Positions 1 to 13,059 of a stretch of DNA of 64,000 nucleotides are shown piece by piece. The position numbers and the translations under genes were made by a program. The stretch covers positions 43,188,683 to 43,252,682 of the forward strand of contig OY288250.1 in assembly GCA_958450325.1 (NCBI GenBank). The letters are read 5' to 3'. The stretch is from Agrostemma githago (taxonomy: Eukaryota > Streptophyta > Magnoliopsida > Caryophyllales > Caryophyllaceae). Below the pieces are notes generated by a model. It was not told where the DNA came from. It ran no database searches and saw only the letters and a list, made by a program, of their open reading frames with translations. The stretch's first letter is position 1; every line of letters starts with the position of its first letter.

Positions 1-2
1 TT

Positions 3-1851
3 CCAGATGGGTATGCATCAAATTTGAGTAGGTGTGTGGATCTAAAAGAATTTAAGCTTCATGGAATGAAAAGTCATGATTGTCATGTGTTTATGGAACG
101 TTTACTACCTGTTTCTCTCAAGCATTTTCTCCCGACAAATGTGTGGAATGCAATAACTGAGATTAGTCAGTTCTTCAGAGATTTGTGTGCTTCAACTATC
201 AAATCAAATGATATTTATGTTCTCGAGAACAACATTGCGGAGATAATATGCAAATTAGAAATGATTTTCCCCCCGTCTTTTTTCAACTCAATGGAACATT
301 TGCCAATTCACTTACCATATGAAGCGAAAGTGGGCGGACCTGTCCAATATAGGTGGATGTATCCTTTTGAGAGGTAAATTTTTAACGTATATTTTTTCAG
401 AAAAAAATTATATTTATTAAAATACAAATTTATTTTATTTTATTAATTTTTTAGGTTCCTAAGTCACTTGAAGCGTAAAATTGGTAACAAAGCTCGGGTT
501 GAAGGTTCTATATGCAATGCTTATTTAACAAAAGAGATATCAAATTTTTGTTCTCTCTTCTTCGAAGAGCATATAGACACAAAAACAAAAGATCTTGATA
601 TTGGCTTGAAACAACAAACTGATTCAATATTACCCGAGCTTTTCCAACAACAAATAAAGGGTAAACCTACTTCAAAAGAAGGCGAAAGATACTTGGATGA
701 TTGTGAGTATGAACGTGCTCACATTTACGTCCTATCAAATTGTGATGTTTTGAAAATATAATTTTGAAAAGTAAGTTACTATTTTATCTCAATAATAATT
801 TCACATGCAATAAATAAGATTCATTTGAGTTTATCCTAATAAATTCTACATGTCTATAAATTTCAGAAAATTTGAGAAATTTATACTTGAGCAACATCCT
901 CAACTCTCCATGAATGATGTTTGAAGTAAATTTGATGTAGAATGGCCAATGTGGTTTAAATCTCAAGTAAGCGATAAACCTAAATATTCACTTACTAATA
1001 AATTTCTAATGCTTACACAAACATTTTCTTATATACTTTCGTTTACTATAGGTGATTGATTTGGATATTGACAATGATTTTCTACGAGCTTTAGCAATGG
1101 GTCCATCCAAACTAGTTAAAACATGGACACGTTATTCGGTTAATGGGTTTAACTTTCACACATTCGCTTATGGAAAACATAAAGCTTCTTTGAACTATGG
1201 GGTATGTGTTAGTTCTGTTGAAGTCACTGACGATTATGGAATCTTAAAAGAGGTCATTGAGATAAGCTATCCTGGAAATCAGGAGGTTTATAAGACTGTC
1301 TTGTTCAAATGTGAGTGGATGGATAATTCTGCGAGGGGTATGAATGTGCATGACAAATATAGACTTGTAGAAGTTAATCCTTCTAAGAAACTTCAAAAGT
1401 ATGATCCATTTATCTTGGCTCATCAAGTCGAACAAGTGTATTACACATCATATCCAAGCTTAAAAAAAATAATGAAAGTCAGTGGTGGGCCGTGTCTAAG
1501 ACCAAGGCTAGAAAACAAATTGACGCTCCGGTTAACTTAATTGTTTTTCAAGAAGATTCAGTCACAGAGCATCCATATTTGTCAGTGATTGAAGTAGATG
1601 AATTAGAATATGGTCAACCTGGAGAGGAGGAGGAGGAGCAAGAGCAGGAACAGGAGGAAGAAGTAGAAGACGATAATGAAACTGAGGAGGAGGAAGAAGA
1701 AGAAGAAGAAGAAGAAGAAGAAGAAGAAGAAGAAGAAGAAGAAGAAGATGAAGATGAAGATGATGATGATGATGATGACGACGACGATGACGATGATGCG
1801 AATGACACCGATGAAGACGGAGATATCGATGAAGTTGACTACTTAGATTAA
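3..1851 (+). pseudogene. CACTA TNP2-type transposase, C-terminal part (DUF4218-DUF4216-acidic tail)
   Basis: The frame is open at the left window edge. Exons read about 3-373, 455-about 770, 867-966 and 1052 onward, with GT-AG borders at 374/454 and before 867 and 1052. The first exons give a DUF4218-like segment (motifs LKSHDCHVF-type, here MKSHDCHVFMERLLP). The last exon gives a DUF4216-like segment (LFKCEWMD, PFILAHQVEQVYY). These domains follow the Transposase_21 catalytic part in TNP2 proteins. There are in-frame stops at 759-761 and 922-924. A one-base slip in the A run at about 1460-1468 puts the Trp-Trp-Ala motif and acidic tail in another frame. The tail (about 1600-1851) is almost pure Glu/Asp. 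The protein would be the DNA-cleaving transposase; this copy is broken. Confidence 0.85.
1621..1800 (+). repeat. GAG/GAA/GAT trinucleotide repeat encoding an acidic run
   Basis: An imperfect GAG-GAA array passes into GAT/GAC triplets. In the reading frame that follows the DUF4216 segment it encodes about 28 Glu residues followed by about 20 Asp-rich residues. Read on the other strand the same repeat gives a meaningless poly-Ser frame. Confidence 0.9.
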
Positions 1852-2030
1852 ATTTTATATTTGCACATTAGTTTTTCTTACAAAGTTACACATTTGTGTA
1901 GTAACTTTACACTTTGGTGTAGTTTTTATAAATTATAACCTACGTTGTTATCGTCTAGAAAATGTTTTATTAAAACTCAAACAACTATATTAATCTAATA
2001 TCATTTCTTGAAAGAGTTTTGTCAGTAGTT

Positions 2031-3463
2031 ATGGCAAGGTGTCGAAAAAGAGTTATGTTGAGCACGCCGAGTGTTGAATCAAGTGCTCAAAATGAGGATG
2101 TTATGCTGTGAAAAACCAATTCTGGAATGAAAAAGCTTAGGAAGATCTTAGCCCCGAGGACAAGTGATGGCAAAATCATTTTATCTACAGAAGAGAGCGT
2201 ATGGTAAATGTATTTAAAATGTTCTTCGATATCTATGTTTCTTTATATATTCACGGGTGATTTTAATGTCCATTTTATGCTTTATTAACAGGTTTGGTAA
2301 TCCAGATGTATCTTCGTTGGTCGCAAATGCAATAAGGTCAAACTTCACTGTTTTTTGCCCAACTTGGAAAAAGACTCCTACAGAAGTTCGAGAGAAATGG
2401 TGGAATCACTTTCAGGTAAGTACATTACTGCTAAATCAACTTAAAAAATAATGATTTATTTTATTAACAGTTATCCATATTAATAATATACAACACTTCG
2501 CATGGTTATTATCGATCCAGGGTGAGGTTACGTTTGTGTCTGATCCCGAGGTTGATGTTAAGAAGGCTTTTTTTGCGAAAGTCAAAGAGCGCCTTAGGGA
2601 CATACTTTACTACATCGACACTGACGATAATAAGCCTGATTGGATGTCGGCGACCTCTTTTAAACAACTAAAAGCATATAGAAATAGTTCTGCGTTTAAA
2701 AAGATGTCTAATAGCGCAAAAGCCAACCGAGCAAAATATGTTGTTGATGGGAAAATTCCAGGAACTCATAACATGGGTTCTATTTCTAGCATTGAGTTGG
2801 CTAAGCGAATGGTAAATCAATACTCTATAGCATTTTTTATTTTATTTTTTTTATATCCAAAAATATAATAAATATTCATGTTCAAAAATTCCAATAATAT
2901 TTGAAATTTAATTTTTCAGATTAGAGATGATGAAGAAGGGAAAATACCGACGGCTTTCGATTTATTCGTTCGTGCCCATTCCCACAATGGGAAGATTACA
3001 GATAAGAAGGCAGAAGAAATAAAGGTGAGAAGGAAATATAAACATCAACATGTGACTGTTTAGTTTTAGAATTTATTTACAATTCTTTATATTTTGTTTT
3101 TTTCAGAAACTTTTTGAGTCTCGAAAAGTACAAGCAATTGTGGAAGGGGGTGAATTTGATGAGGATGAACTTTTCGTCGAAGTTGTGGGTGGATTTCAGA
3201 AGGGACGATTGTATGGCATAGGCAGTGCTCTTGATTATTATTTCAAGAAGGCGCCATCACATGCATCTGATATCACCTCCAATTCTTATATTGGTGTTGG
3301 GTTTGTAAGTAGGGTTTAAGTAAATAATGCTAAGGTGCTAGAGGATAATGCTAAAGTGCGAGAGGAGAATGCTATGGTGCGAGAGGAGAATAAAAGAATG
3401 AATGAAACAATCTTGAAAATGCAAGAACAACAAGACACTATAATGAAGATTTTCAATGCCTAG
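2031..3463 (+). pseudogene. TnpA-type CACTA protein (Transposase_24, PTTA/En/Spm family), five exons
   Basis: Exons 2031-2203, 2292-2415, 2521-2811, 2920-3024 and 3107-3463 join in phase across GT-AG introns. The spliced product contains the family's hallmarks: a Trp-rich N-terminal block (VREKWWNHF), a middle block (KPDWMSATSFKQLK, SNSAKANRAK, HNMGSISS), FDLFVRAHSH, and GGFQKGRLYGIG near the end. A C-terminal coiled coil with three seven-to-eight-residue repeats (NAKVLED, NAKVREE, NAMVREE) follows. TnpA-type proteins bind the subterminal repeats and help transposition. In-frame stops at 2109-2111 (TGA) and 3317-3319 (TAA) suggest decay, although the second lies beside a GTAAGT and could reflect another splice form. 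Confidence 0.85.
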
Positions 3464-3659
3464 AAGTTTTGGAATGAAATACCTTTTGTTTTATTGTAAC
3501 GTGATATCTGAGATTATTTCTTTTATGACAAATTTGAATTGCGTTTTTGTATGACACATTTGTTTTGTGGAATTGTGGCCTCCCGCTTTGCGGTGAAGTG
3601 TTAACGTGTGTCGGTGATGTTTATAGGGTTTTCGTATACTAAGAACGATATTTGTTTTA

Positions 3660-4031
3660 TCCTACAGAAGTTCTACGATTTCCTACGGAAATCTGTAGCT
3701 CGAAATATTTAATAATATTTTTTTAATCAATCAATGCTTCCTACGGAAAATATTGTCCTACGGAATTTCCGTGGGAAGTTTGAACCCTTCCGACCATTTT
3801 CCGTAGGAACGAATTTTTGGTCAACAAATACTCGTCACCAGCCATTCCGACGGATATTCCGTAGGAAAGTTATTTCCTACGAAAAATGCCGTAGGAAGTT
3901 TTTTATTTCCGACGAAGTATACCGACGGAATGGTTCCTACGAATTTTCCGTAGGAACGTGCTTATTCTGACGGAAATGGGCATGTTTCCTACGAATCGGG
4001 TCCATAGGAATAAACGTTCTTTCTTGTAGTG
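3660..4031. repeat. CACTA right subterminal repeat array and terminus
   Basis: At least ten copies of a short unit related to TTCCTACGGAA / TTCCGTAGGAA occur in both orientations, ending in the terminal CTTGTAGTG. Such clustered inverted units are the binding sites of TnpA-like proteins. A short frame at 3734-3970 across the repeats is not a gene. Confidence 0.85.
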
Positions 4032-6045
4032 ACATACTACTACTCAAACATACGATATAAAATCGAGTAACGTCCTGAAGTTACCTTAAGATGACTTTGA
4101 AACGATCACAGTCTTGACCTTGATCATTCCAAGCTTCAAATCGATAGTATCGTCTTTAAGCTCTCAGTGTAGAATCATAGGTCTTCTCAGCAAGATTCAT
4201 CGCGGGAAACGAGAAATATGTACGACATAAACAAAAGGAGACAAAATCAACCAAGATTAGGACGGAACAAGTGGTTGATACTAAGATTAAACGGAACGAA
4301 AAACAAATGGAGCTTTAACTAAACAAGGGACGAGGAAAGGATCGACGTAAGAAAGAAGAAGGGAATCAATATCGAAAATAAGAAGGATTAAGTTCTAAAA
4401 CGAGATACGGGAATGAGCGGGCATTTATCGATTTAACAAGAATGAAATAAGAAGAGGAAGAACAAGGAAACAGAATAGTAGTAGTAACGACACTAGCAAC
4501 CACAGCAGCATAGAACTCAGTCAACAATAACAAGCAAAGCAACAAAGAACAGGCAACAATTACCAAAAATAGGGGACGAGAGAAAAACGCAGCAGCAGCT
4601 ATTGCATACAGCAGCAGAAAGACAAAATGACAGGAGAAAAAGGAGATCGAAGGAGAAAATAGAGAAGAAGAACGGAGAAAACGGACAAGCAGCAACAATA
4701 ACCAACGAACAGTACGATAATAGCATTAGCAACATCGAAACGAGGAGGGAAAAGGATAGAACATAGCAGCAGAATTAACGTCAATACCAGCAGCAAAACG
4801 GACCATCAACAGACCCGACAAAGAAGAAGAAGAAACGAAAAAGAAGAAGAAGCAGCGCAGGAATAGGAAGAATAAGAAGAAGTGAGACACGCAACAGATG
4901 TAGAAAGAAGACGGAAAAGAAGGATACGGAAAACAAACATCAGACAACGACAATAACGACGCGAACATCAATAGCAGCACACAAAAACGAGGCCGACACA
5001 GTACACACCGGATCAGCGAGCATCATTGTAAAACAGGAAGAGGACGGACTACCTTGATGAACTGCAGAAGTAACGACAGAAGAGGGCAGTAGCAGCGAAG
5101 AAATGGCAGCAGCAGCAGCAGCGTAGCAGCGGTAAGCACCGCACGAAACAGCAGCGGCGGCGGCAGCAAATGGATAGAGGAAAACAGAGGGGAAAGTGGT
5201 GCGATGAAGAAGAATGAAGAAGGTAGATGATGGGGGTGAATGAAGAGATGGAACGATGGGAAAAAGGAAGGGAAAAGCAGATGAATAAAAAAAAAGAGAA
5301 TGACTAACATTGAAGCGGTGGCACAAAAAGAGACGGAGGTTGTACGTTGAATGAAGTGGAAAAGACAAAAACAAAAGAAAATAAAGAGGAAAGGAACGTA
5401 ATTGAGGGGGGGGGCGGGGGGTGGAATCAACTCATTAAAAAAAATGTTAAGTACTACGTACTAACGGAATAGGTGTCAGTACAAGACGGGTTCCGAGGCA
5501 ATAAGTTGACTGACCCACGAAATCAAGTTAAAATGAGTTAATAAAATTAATAAATAATCGGACCGTCAAATAAAATGGGTAAATAAATTATTCGAGACGA
5601 AAACGAAGCTTAAAGAAATAAATAATTAGACGGTGAAATAGTATTTCCTGATAAATAATAAATTTTCGATAAAGTGAATTAAGTTGATTTCTCGAGGGAA
5701 GGAAATAAGTATTTTGACGAAACTTAAAATAAATGAGCTTTGAGCCGAAAAAATAGAAAATTCGAGCTTAAACGTAAATAAATAAAAGAATTTAGAATTT
5801 AAATCGTCGAAATAGACTTTTGATAAAATTTAAATTAAATGTATAAAATGAATTGAAATAGAAATAAAAATATGTTTTAAATATAAGAAGAGTTTCCGAG
5901 ACAAATAGAATTTTAGGAGTTTGAAACGATTAAACGATAAATTCGTTTTATAATAATTTTAAGAATTACGAGTTAAATCGTAAAAAATAAAAATACGAAC
6001 ATAATTTTAATTTAATTTAAATCTATAAAAATCAGGGGTGTTACA
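4032..6045 (-). mobile_element. LTR fragment of a TGTAACACCCC-type (chromovirus-like) element
   Basis: Read on the minus strand it starts TGTAACACCCCTGATTTTT at 6045, the same terminal sequence and A/T-rich opening as the LTRs of the element at 8275-19883. The body is diverged but keeps similar phrases, such as ATTTCTCGA with AAGT runs. It entered the Tat gag-pol fragment at 6046. Its other end is hidden by the CACTA element. The middle (4500-5420) is purine/CAG-rich; the Ser/Leu/Phe-rich frames on its minus strand are low-complexity shadows. Confidence 0.7.
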
Positions 6046-8274
6046 ATCGGATTCACTAGGTCCTCCTTAGGAGTCGGGATGGCCTTGTCTTCCCCAAACA
6101 GCAGCCCCAGCACGGGCTCAGTGTTATCAGCACCCTCCTTGGATTCTGACTGGATGAGGGCATCCAGAATGTAGTTGCATTCCCAAGCCAATTTGGTTTC
6201 GGGATATGTAAGGGTTGGTTGATACAGACCAACTTGGACAACCCCGAATACCGGCGTAACAAAGTAATCGATCAGCCTTGGGCTATATGAGCCCAAGTAG
6301 GTACCATTGATGATATTGTAAGCCTTTTCAATGTCCGCCCGAACAATGTTACTCAGGGTCATAGCGTACTCTAGGCCGAAGTGTGAGTCTCCATCGTTTA
6401 GGACTTCAATAATCTTCCCAGCTAGAAGATATGGGCTTGAGGTAGCCCCCGAAAAGTACCCCAAATTTTGTAGCATCGTATCGATGCTAGTGGTGAAATA
6501 AGGCCTGTAGAGGTATTCCCCCTAGATCATCCCTACAAAATCAAACCCTCGAAGGTCCGTTCGGCCCGTGGCGTTGCATCTAGCCACGGTCATGAGGGTT
6601 GCCTCCAAAGAAATAATAACACTATCTTGCAGGGGCAGCTTGATTTTTCGACGGAGGGTGGAGGATACCGCCTTGATAGCGTGGATCCATGGCCTCCCGA
6701 GGAGTAGATTGAAAGAAGAAGTGACATTGATCACCTGGAATTCCAGCTCCTTTTCAACTGGGCCCGTTATGATTGTGAGCTTAATGGCCCCAACCATCGA
6801 CTTTGGACTCCCATCAAAAGCCTGGATGGTTTGAGCAGTCGGAATGTAGTCGGCCTCGGTAATGCCGAGGGTTTTAGTGGACCCTAGAGGAAGGACATTC
6901 ACAGCAGAGCCATCGTCAATTAGGGTCATCGGAAGATATTTCTCCCTCGGCAAATCACCGTGATGTAGAGGGCTAAGTTTTGAGAGGCCCCGAACGGTGG
7001 TAGGTCGGACTCAGAGAAGGTAATAAGTGGATCTTCCTCTTTGGACTTGCCCTTTAGATAGGGCATGAAGGTGGCTACCCTTTCAGTAGGGGTAACCAGG
7101 AAGTCGACCTTAATCTGATAGAGAGCCTTAGTAAGTGCCTCTCGATGTTCCTGCGAGCTAACGAAGAGTTGCCATATAGTGAGGTCAACCCGGGTCTTCT
7201 TCAGTTGTTTTACAAGAGTTGTGTCACTGGTTGGCTCTTCAGGGGCAACTTCTGTCCTGGCAGGTTCAGTGATGGTTCTCGAGACAGGGGTGTCCCTAGA
7301 GCTATTAGCTTGATAGGGGCGACCGGCTTTGGCGAGGTGGTTAATGGCTAAGACCTTGGACTTAGCCCTTCGGATTTCCTCGGGGGTAATGGGGACTGCC
7401 TCCCCTTTGACGTGGTACACATCTTCCTCATCGTCGAACCATATCCCGTTTACTTGCGGGATAAAAGGAGAGATAAGATGGGAACAGTCGATCACCTCCC
7501 CGGTAAAAATAGCATGGGATCTGAAAGGATTGCCCTTATTACTCGGGTTGTCCCCGGGTAACGGGATTTTACCACTCTCGATCAGGTCCTGAATCAGATG
7601 CTTCAACTTCCAGCATTTTTTGGTGTCGTGCCCCTTGCCTCGGTGATATTGGCAATAGGCTTGGGCATTTTAGCTTTTGGAGCACCGTTCAACCAGGAAT
7701 TCAGGTGTTGGGCATATTGGTTGGATCAGGCCCTTGGAGGATATCCTTTGTAAAGCATATGTATAGGTAGTACCTATATCAACGAATGCCCAAGGTGTGG
7801 TATTCTTCTTGGACAAGGCATCTAGTAGATTAACCGCGTCAAAAATGTTGCGGGTTGCGGCTGGGGGCTTAGTAGTGGAAGAGGAAGCCCCTTTATATCC
7901 CTTGCTAGACGCCTTAGTAAGGCTCTCTAGCCTCAGATCATCTTCGATTCTCATACCGATTTCAGTAAGAGTGGTGAAATTGGGTATGACAGCGTACCAG
8001 AGATGAACCCGGTAAGAGGGGAGGAGGTTCTTGAAAAAGGCCTCCACTAAAGTTTTCTCACTGCGCTTATCGACCTGTTTCACGCTCTCGGCCCTCCAGC
8101 GTTGAAGGTATTTGGTAAAACCTTCTTTGGGCTCCTGGGCCATAACCTCTGGGAGCGTATTGTGGTCTGGATCTCGGTATTATCAGCATAGTTCTGAGCG
8201 AATTCCGTAGCCACATCATCCCAAGTTGGGTATTTTTTGGGTCTAGCCTGTAGTACCAGGCCCGTGGGTGTTTC
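6046..8274 (-). pseudogene. Tat gag C-terminal half and protease, copy A
   Basis: Reading from 8274 down: Gag capsid remnant, a zinc-finger-like CQYHRGKGH..KKC block near 7650, a linker, then a retropepsin region around 6900 (DDGSAVNVLP active-site motif, LLLGRPWIH flap motif). Lesions include a lost base near 8235, a TAA in place of a Tyr codon at about 7673, a frameshift near 6945 at the protease motif, and a TAG at about 6522. The same positions in copy C are mostly intact, so these are lesions of this copy. The sequence stops at 6046 against an LTR, so RT and integrase are missing. Confidence 0.85.
8270..8274. other. Target-site duplication GTTTC (left)
   Basis: GTTTC immediately precedes the LTR start TGTAATCCCC and is repeated at 19884-19888 immediately after the LTR end TGTTACA, inside one interrupted gag gene. 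Confidence 0.95.
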
Positions 8275-11200
8275 TGTAATCCCCTATAAATTCTAACGCA
8301 ATACAGTGGCGGAAACACTGTAGGTTTGGGATTAAAACACACTGATGTTCTATATTTTACAGAAAGAACGGTCAGTCAATACAAATGCCACTTTTACAAA
8401 AGGGCTAAAAATTAAAAATCCTTCAAATGGGTTTAACAATCCATAAATAAACATGATTAAAGCAGAGTAGGATCCATGCCACTCGCTAGCGCACACCAAA
8501 CCCCGGAACAAAGAATATCTGTCATGTTATAAACATAACAGCCACAATTCAGTGGGGAGCAACTTAGGCAGTTCTCCCAGCCATATAACATACTCCTTCT
8601 GATTCACAAAGATCTTCTCCTTTGATTAAAATATACCTCACATATATTAAACAAAGGGGAACATCTTTGTGAATCGGAGGGAGTAATATATAAGCAATAG
8701 AAGCATAATATACGAAAATAGATTAAAACTCAAAACATTATATATATCAAAATAGATTCAAAGCCAGAAAACAATTCAGCAGCCTGACGGCGTCAATACG
8801 AATAATGGAATATAAAACCGATGATAAGTACAGCTTTTACTACTAGAGATAAGTCAAAACAACACCGAAGTGTAACTTAGTGCCCACGAAGCGACCCCTA
8901 AGCCTCACTAGTTAAGGAACTCAATGCCCACGAAACGACTCCTAAGCCCTCTTACCAGACAACTCAAACTATAATAGGACTGCGTTCAGCGAGGTCCTAG
9001 CCTGAGTACATGCGCATGACTCCTGAGCATAAACGATACCCAGTTCGACAATCAGTGTATCCCTGACGCAAATACACTGACCATATAGCTGATGACAACA
9101 AACAACATATCCTAGACTTATATACTGTACATTCTCATTTCCAACATTATTCCATATTCAACCAATAAATATTTTATCCGAAGATATCTTAAATATTCTC
9201 AAAATAAACCAATAAATATTTTATCCGAAGATATCTTAAATATTCTCAAAATAGTAACCTTTCAAAGATAGAAACTTTCTTCAAATACTAACTTTCCAAA
9301 ATAGGTGTTATTATAATTAGAAATCGTTTAACATATGAATTATATAAAATATTTAATATTAGGCCTTGAGACATAAACATTATATTTATTAGATAAATGT
9401 ATAATTAATGATTAAAAGTCAAAGAAAGTAAAAATCATAATTATTTCTAAAAAGGTTGGAATTTAAGTAATTAAAAGTAATAAATTACAAATTTACAGAT
9501 TTTTCATATTTGCACTGTCTTACTATAAAAGTCATAATTAAATCATTAAAATTCAAAACGATGTAAGATTAGTGAGGTTGAAAACTTTAAAGGCTTAACT
9601 AAAACTTTTGTTTCTGGAGAAAATCGAAATTCCTAACTTAACGTGGGTTTTTATTCGTAGCTTTATAAACTGTCAAAATCCGATACCCGATAGTATTTCT
9701 TTAATAATATACGTTTAAAATTTTATTTTAAAACAAATCCAATTAGAAAAATTACCTAGACTCTTTAAAGTTAATTTAAATAAATTACCAAAATTAAATT
9801 CAAAGTTTATCATAGGTTTTAAATTAGGTTTTACAACAACTGACAGATTCGCGAGCTAATCCGTCACAGTTTGATAAACGATTTGTTGTGACGAAACTAC
9901 ATGGAATTAATTTACGAAAGTTAACAGACGTATAATAGACTTAAAATAAACAGAAGTCTCTTTTCAAACTTTTTGAAATAAAGTTTTTAAACAAGAGTAA
10001 TAAATCGTACAAAAGTAGTAACAGATTTGAAAACATGCTGTAACTTTACTAAAACAATAAAACTTTCAATTTGTTAATTCATATTAAAAATCACGAAAAT
10101 TAAGAAATTAATTCTTATTTATACGTTTTAGTCTCGGCCTTATAATAATTTTAGAAGATTCGAAACATATTATCATAATATAGTTCAAACACGTTTACTA
10201 GTATAAGAATTTGATTTTAAAACGATATTACAAGCAACTACAACATATATATCATGCAATACCGAGTCATGCCATCATCTGTTACCTTCATCGAGATCCG
10301 AGTTAATAAAATAACCGTCTTCATCGGATCTAGCACGATAGCCTACGAAAAATTAAAACATATGGTATTAGAACCATATAAGTTAATAAAATGTGGAAAC
10401 GAGACGAGGATAAGAGTAAATAGATTACCCTTGAGATTGAACTGAAAAAGGACGGATTTAAGAATCAGATCGACGAACGAAATAAGGTAAGCACGGGCTG
10501 ATTTGTGTGAGAAACAGCCGCAGCACAGCAGCAACGCATCAATGAAGGAAGACTAATAGAAGAGAGTTTGTGTTTGGATGGTTTACAAGACGTGATTAAA
10601 GAGGAATAGAAGTAGGAAAATTAAGAATGCTATTAAATAATAAGAGTAGTGTTTTGGTTGTATAACACGATTGAAATCGAGGAAAACTAGGAGTCTCTTG
10701 CAACAAAGATTTTGATAGCCACTAGGAGGATAAGTTTTATGTAAAGTGATAGAACTAATCGAATTGGAGAGGGAGTATAAAAAGAAAGAGTTGGAGAAGT
10801 AACGTAAAACAACCAAAATTGGAGTTGTTGAACAGAATTAGGATGAATGAATAAATAAATAAAACATGTGTTCAATATAAATAAAATATCTTAGTGACTC
10901 ATCTAGTTAGTGACGAGGTAACAGACTCGATTTGGGTCAGGAAATAATTTACGGTGTGATCGAAATCATTAGTAAAAATAAAATACGGGTACAAGAAGAA
11001 ATCGGATCAAAAAACGCATTAGAAGAGAATTAGGCCCAAACTTCGAGATGAGCTAAAAATATCATTTTGTCGTAACACTAAATATTTGGGCCAGGTTCGA
11101 AGTTGATAAAAATAATCAGTTGACTCAAGAAATCAAATGGGTCAATCTCGAGTTTTAATAATTGTTTGCAAAGAAATAAGGTTTCTAGACGAATAAATAG

Positions 11201-11451
11201 TTTTCAACGAAAATGAATTAAATTGATATCTCGAAAGCAAAAAGATGATTTTTCAACGAAAGTTTAATAAAATGATTTCTCGAAGAAATAATTAAATGTT
11301 TTAACGAGTCTCGAATTGAAAATAGAAATTCGAGCTAAAGTAAAGATTTTAGATGATTATGATGAAGTCAAAGTAAATCCGATCAAGTTAAATCGCAAAC
11401 AAAATAAAAATATGGATACTAATTTAATTTATAAAAATTAGGAGTGTTACA
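8275..11451 (-). repeat. 3' LTR of the LARD-like element
   Basis: Nearly identical to 16794-19883. By eye there are a few tens of substitutions and small indels over about 3.1 kb, apart from one MITE present only here. Short frames repeated in both LTRs (for example 10254-10445) are not supported as genes. Confidence 0.92.
8593..8683. mobile_element. Stowaway-like MITE, 91 bp, with empty site in the sister LTR
   Basis: Starts CTCCTTCTGATTCACAAAG and ends CTTTGTGAATCGGAGGGAG, nearly perfect inverted ends, with TA on both sides (8591-8592, 8684-8685). The other LTR reads straight through a single TA at 17110-17111, so the insertion happened after the LTR element arrived. Confidence 0.95.
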
Positions 11452-11452
11452 A

Positions 11453-11463
11453 CCTTCCCCACT
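11453..11463 (-). other. Polypurine tract of the LARD-like element
   Basis: On the minus strand AGTGGGGAAGG lies directly before the 3' LTR, preceded by GGGGACGAAACTTTTTTTT. This is the usual plus-strand primer position. Confidence 0.75.
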
Positions 11464-12986
11464 AAAAAAAAGTTTCGTCCCCGAAACTTACAGGTTCATG
11501 AAAATATCAGAGAAAACAAAGTTATTTCACTTGGAAAATTTAGAATGCTTAACTCGCATCAAAATCTTGGTTTAATAGGAATTTTTAAATCTTCAAATGT
11601 GATTTGAAATCGAGTGCAAAATTTATTACGAGAAGAGTTGGGCTAAGCTACCCGAAGTTTAAAACTTTTCAAATTATTAAAAACACAAGGTACTGTTATT
11701 TGATAAAATAACGACGTTAAATTATATTTAAAAACGAATTCGAGGGAAAGAGGGTACCCTAAACATTTTCAAAACAACCTTAACTCAATTTGGTTAAGAA
11801 ACTCTTCAACTTTTTGATTTAAGACAAAACAAAATCAAATTTGAGAAATCGAGTTTAGCATTGGGAAATCTCGAACCAGTCATCAGATGCTTCTAATAAC
11901 AGATCCAAAAGTCCACCAACAAAAATAAAATGAAAGCTTGAATTTATGAAATTAGTTTCAAAATTTAAATTTTGTCAGATAATATTTGTATGTTATGAAA
12001 ATATTCGTAAAATTTCGATCATTTAAAAACAAAGATTTGAAATACTTATGAATTAATTTCAAAAAGGTTTTTAAGATATTTTAAAAATAACTAAATATAA
12101 CTTCAACCAAAAATAACAAAGCAAAACAAGGTTGTTAAAGCTTAAAATTGTAACTTAAAAATGATAACTCAAAAGTTTAAATTAGTCAAATATTTTTCAA
12201 AACGGAGAAATTGGTGAAAAAGACCAAAGAATAAACCAAAACAAAAAAAAATCAGCCTCGTTAAAAAGGTAGATCAAGAGGGATACCAATAGCGATTGGA
12301 GGAGCAGAATTCAAGAGAATCGGAGGGATGAATGAAAACGAGAGTCAATCAGAGCTCTCAAGGATTACAGAGGAGTTAAGGGTTCTCGAGATTCCCTAGT
12401 ACGGCTCCCACAAACTCAGGTTCCTAATTCCATAAAATAATACTAAGTCCATTAATATCAGAAAACTGGGTTTTCCTACACAGTCTACAATCTCCAAAAT
12501 CACTTGCTATAACTTTCAAGCTAATTAAGACTATCAATCGTTACAACCCCCAATACAAGGCTTCAATTGCTCATACAATCACTCAATCAATAGGGTAAGT
12601 ATCCACCAAATGACAACAAAATCAAATCATGCTACCGAAATTCTAAAAACTGCCACAACACTATCAAACCAATTAACCAACAAAGCTCTAAAACTGTTTG
12701 AAGCTCGCCAGGTTGTACTCGAGGTGTATTCCAAATTTCTCGAGTAAGAAACAATAAACAAGATCCACCAATTTAACAAATCTCGGGCACCAAGTCTTCA
12801 AAATGATCCCACGATTATGCTCATAACATTACAAGGGAACAAAAGTTATTAGTATAATATATCAAACCTTAAGTACACTCAATCTTACAGGTGGCACACG
12901 TTTTTCCCAACACGTCATTCGAGTATGGTTCCTTAGAAGTCCATCAAATTTCAAATCGCAACAGCGCCACCACAATACATTAAATA
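11464..12986. other. Interior of LARD-like element, left part, no gene seen
   Basis: A/T-rich sequence with dense stops on both strands. I see no Gag, protease, RT or integrase motif. Together with 15231-16779 it forms an original interior of about 3.1 kb. Confidence 0.7.
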
Positions 12987-13059
12987 CTAGTTTTAAAACC
13001 CGTGAAATTCACGGGTCAATAATATCAAATTGTGATATATACTCGTATTTAAAATTTGA

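Larger units (their letters stand above)
1..4031 (+). mobile_element. CACTA (En/Spm) DNA transposon, right part
   Basis: The right end reads as the inverse of CACTACAAGAAAGAACG (4015-4031), the classic CACTA terminus. It is preceded by dense subterminal repeats and two transposon genes in the order TNP2-type then TnpA-type, as in plant En/Spm elements. The 3 bp after the terminus (ACA, 4032-4034) should be the target duplication, but the left end lies outside the window. The element appears to sit in a TGTAACACCCC-type LTR. Both genes carry stops or frameshifts, so this copy is probably not autonomous. Confidence 0.9.

Noticed and set aside
1614..1808. Poly-Ser ORF on the minus strand
   Set aside because: It is the reverse reading of the GAG/GAA repeat of the transposase tail.
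4366..5430. Several overlapping minus-strand ORFs rich in Leu, Ser, Phe and Ala
   Set aside because: Purine/CAG-rich LTR sequence leaves many frames open; no domain and no consistent frame.
10254..10875. Short ORFs duplicated at 18678-19299
   Set aside because: They duplicate only because both lie in the two LTRs of one element; no motif.
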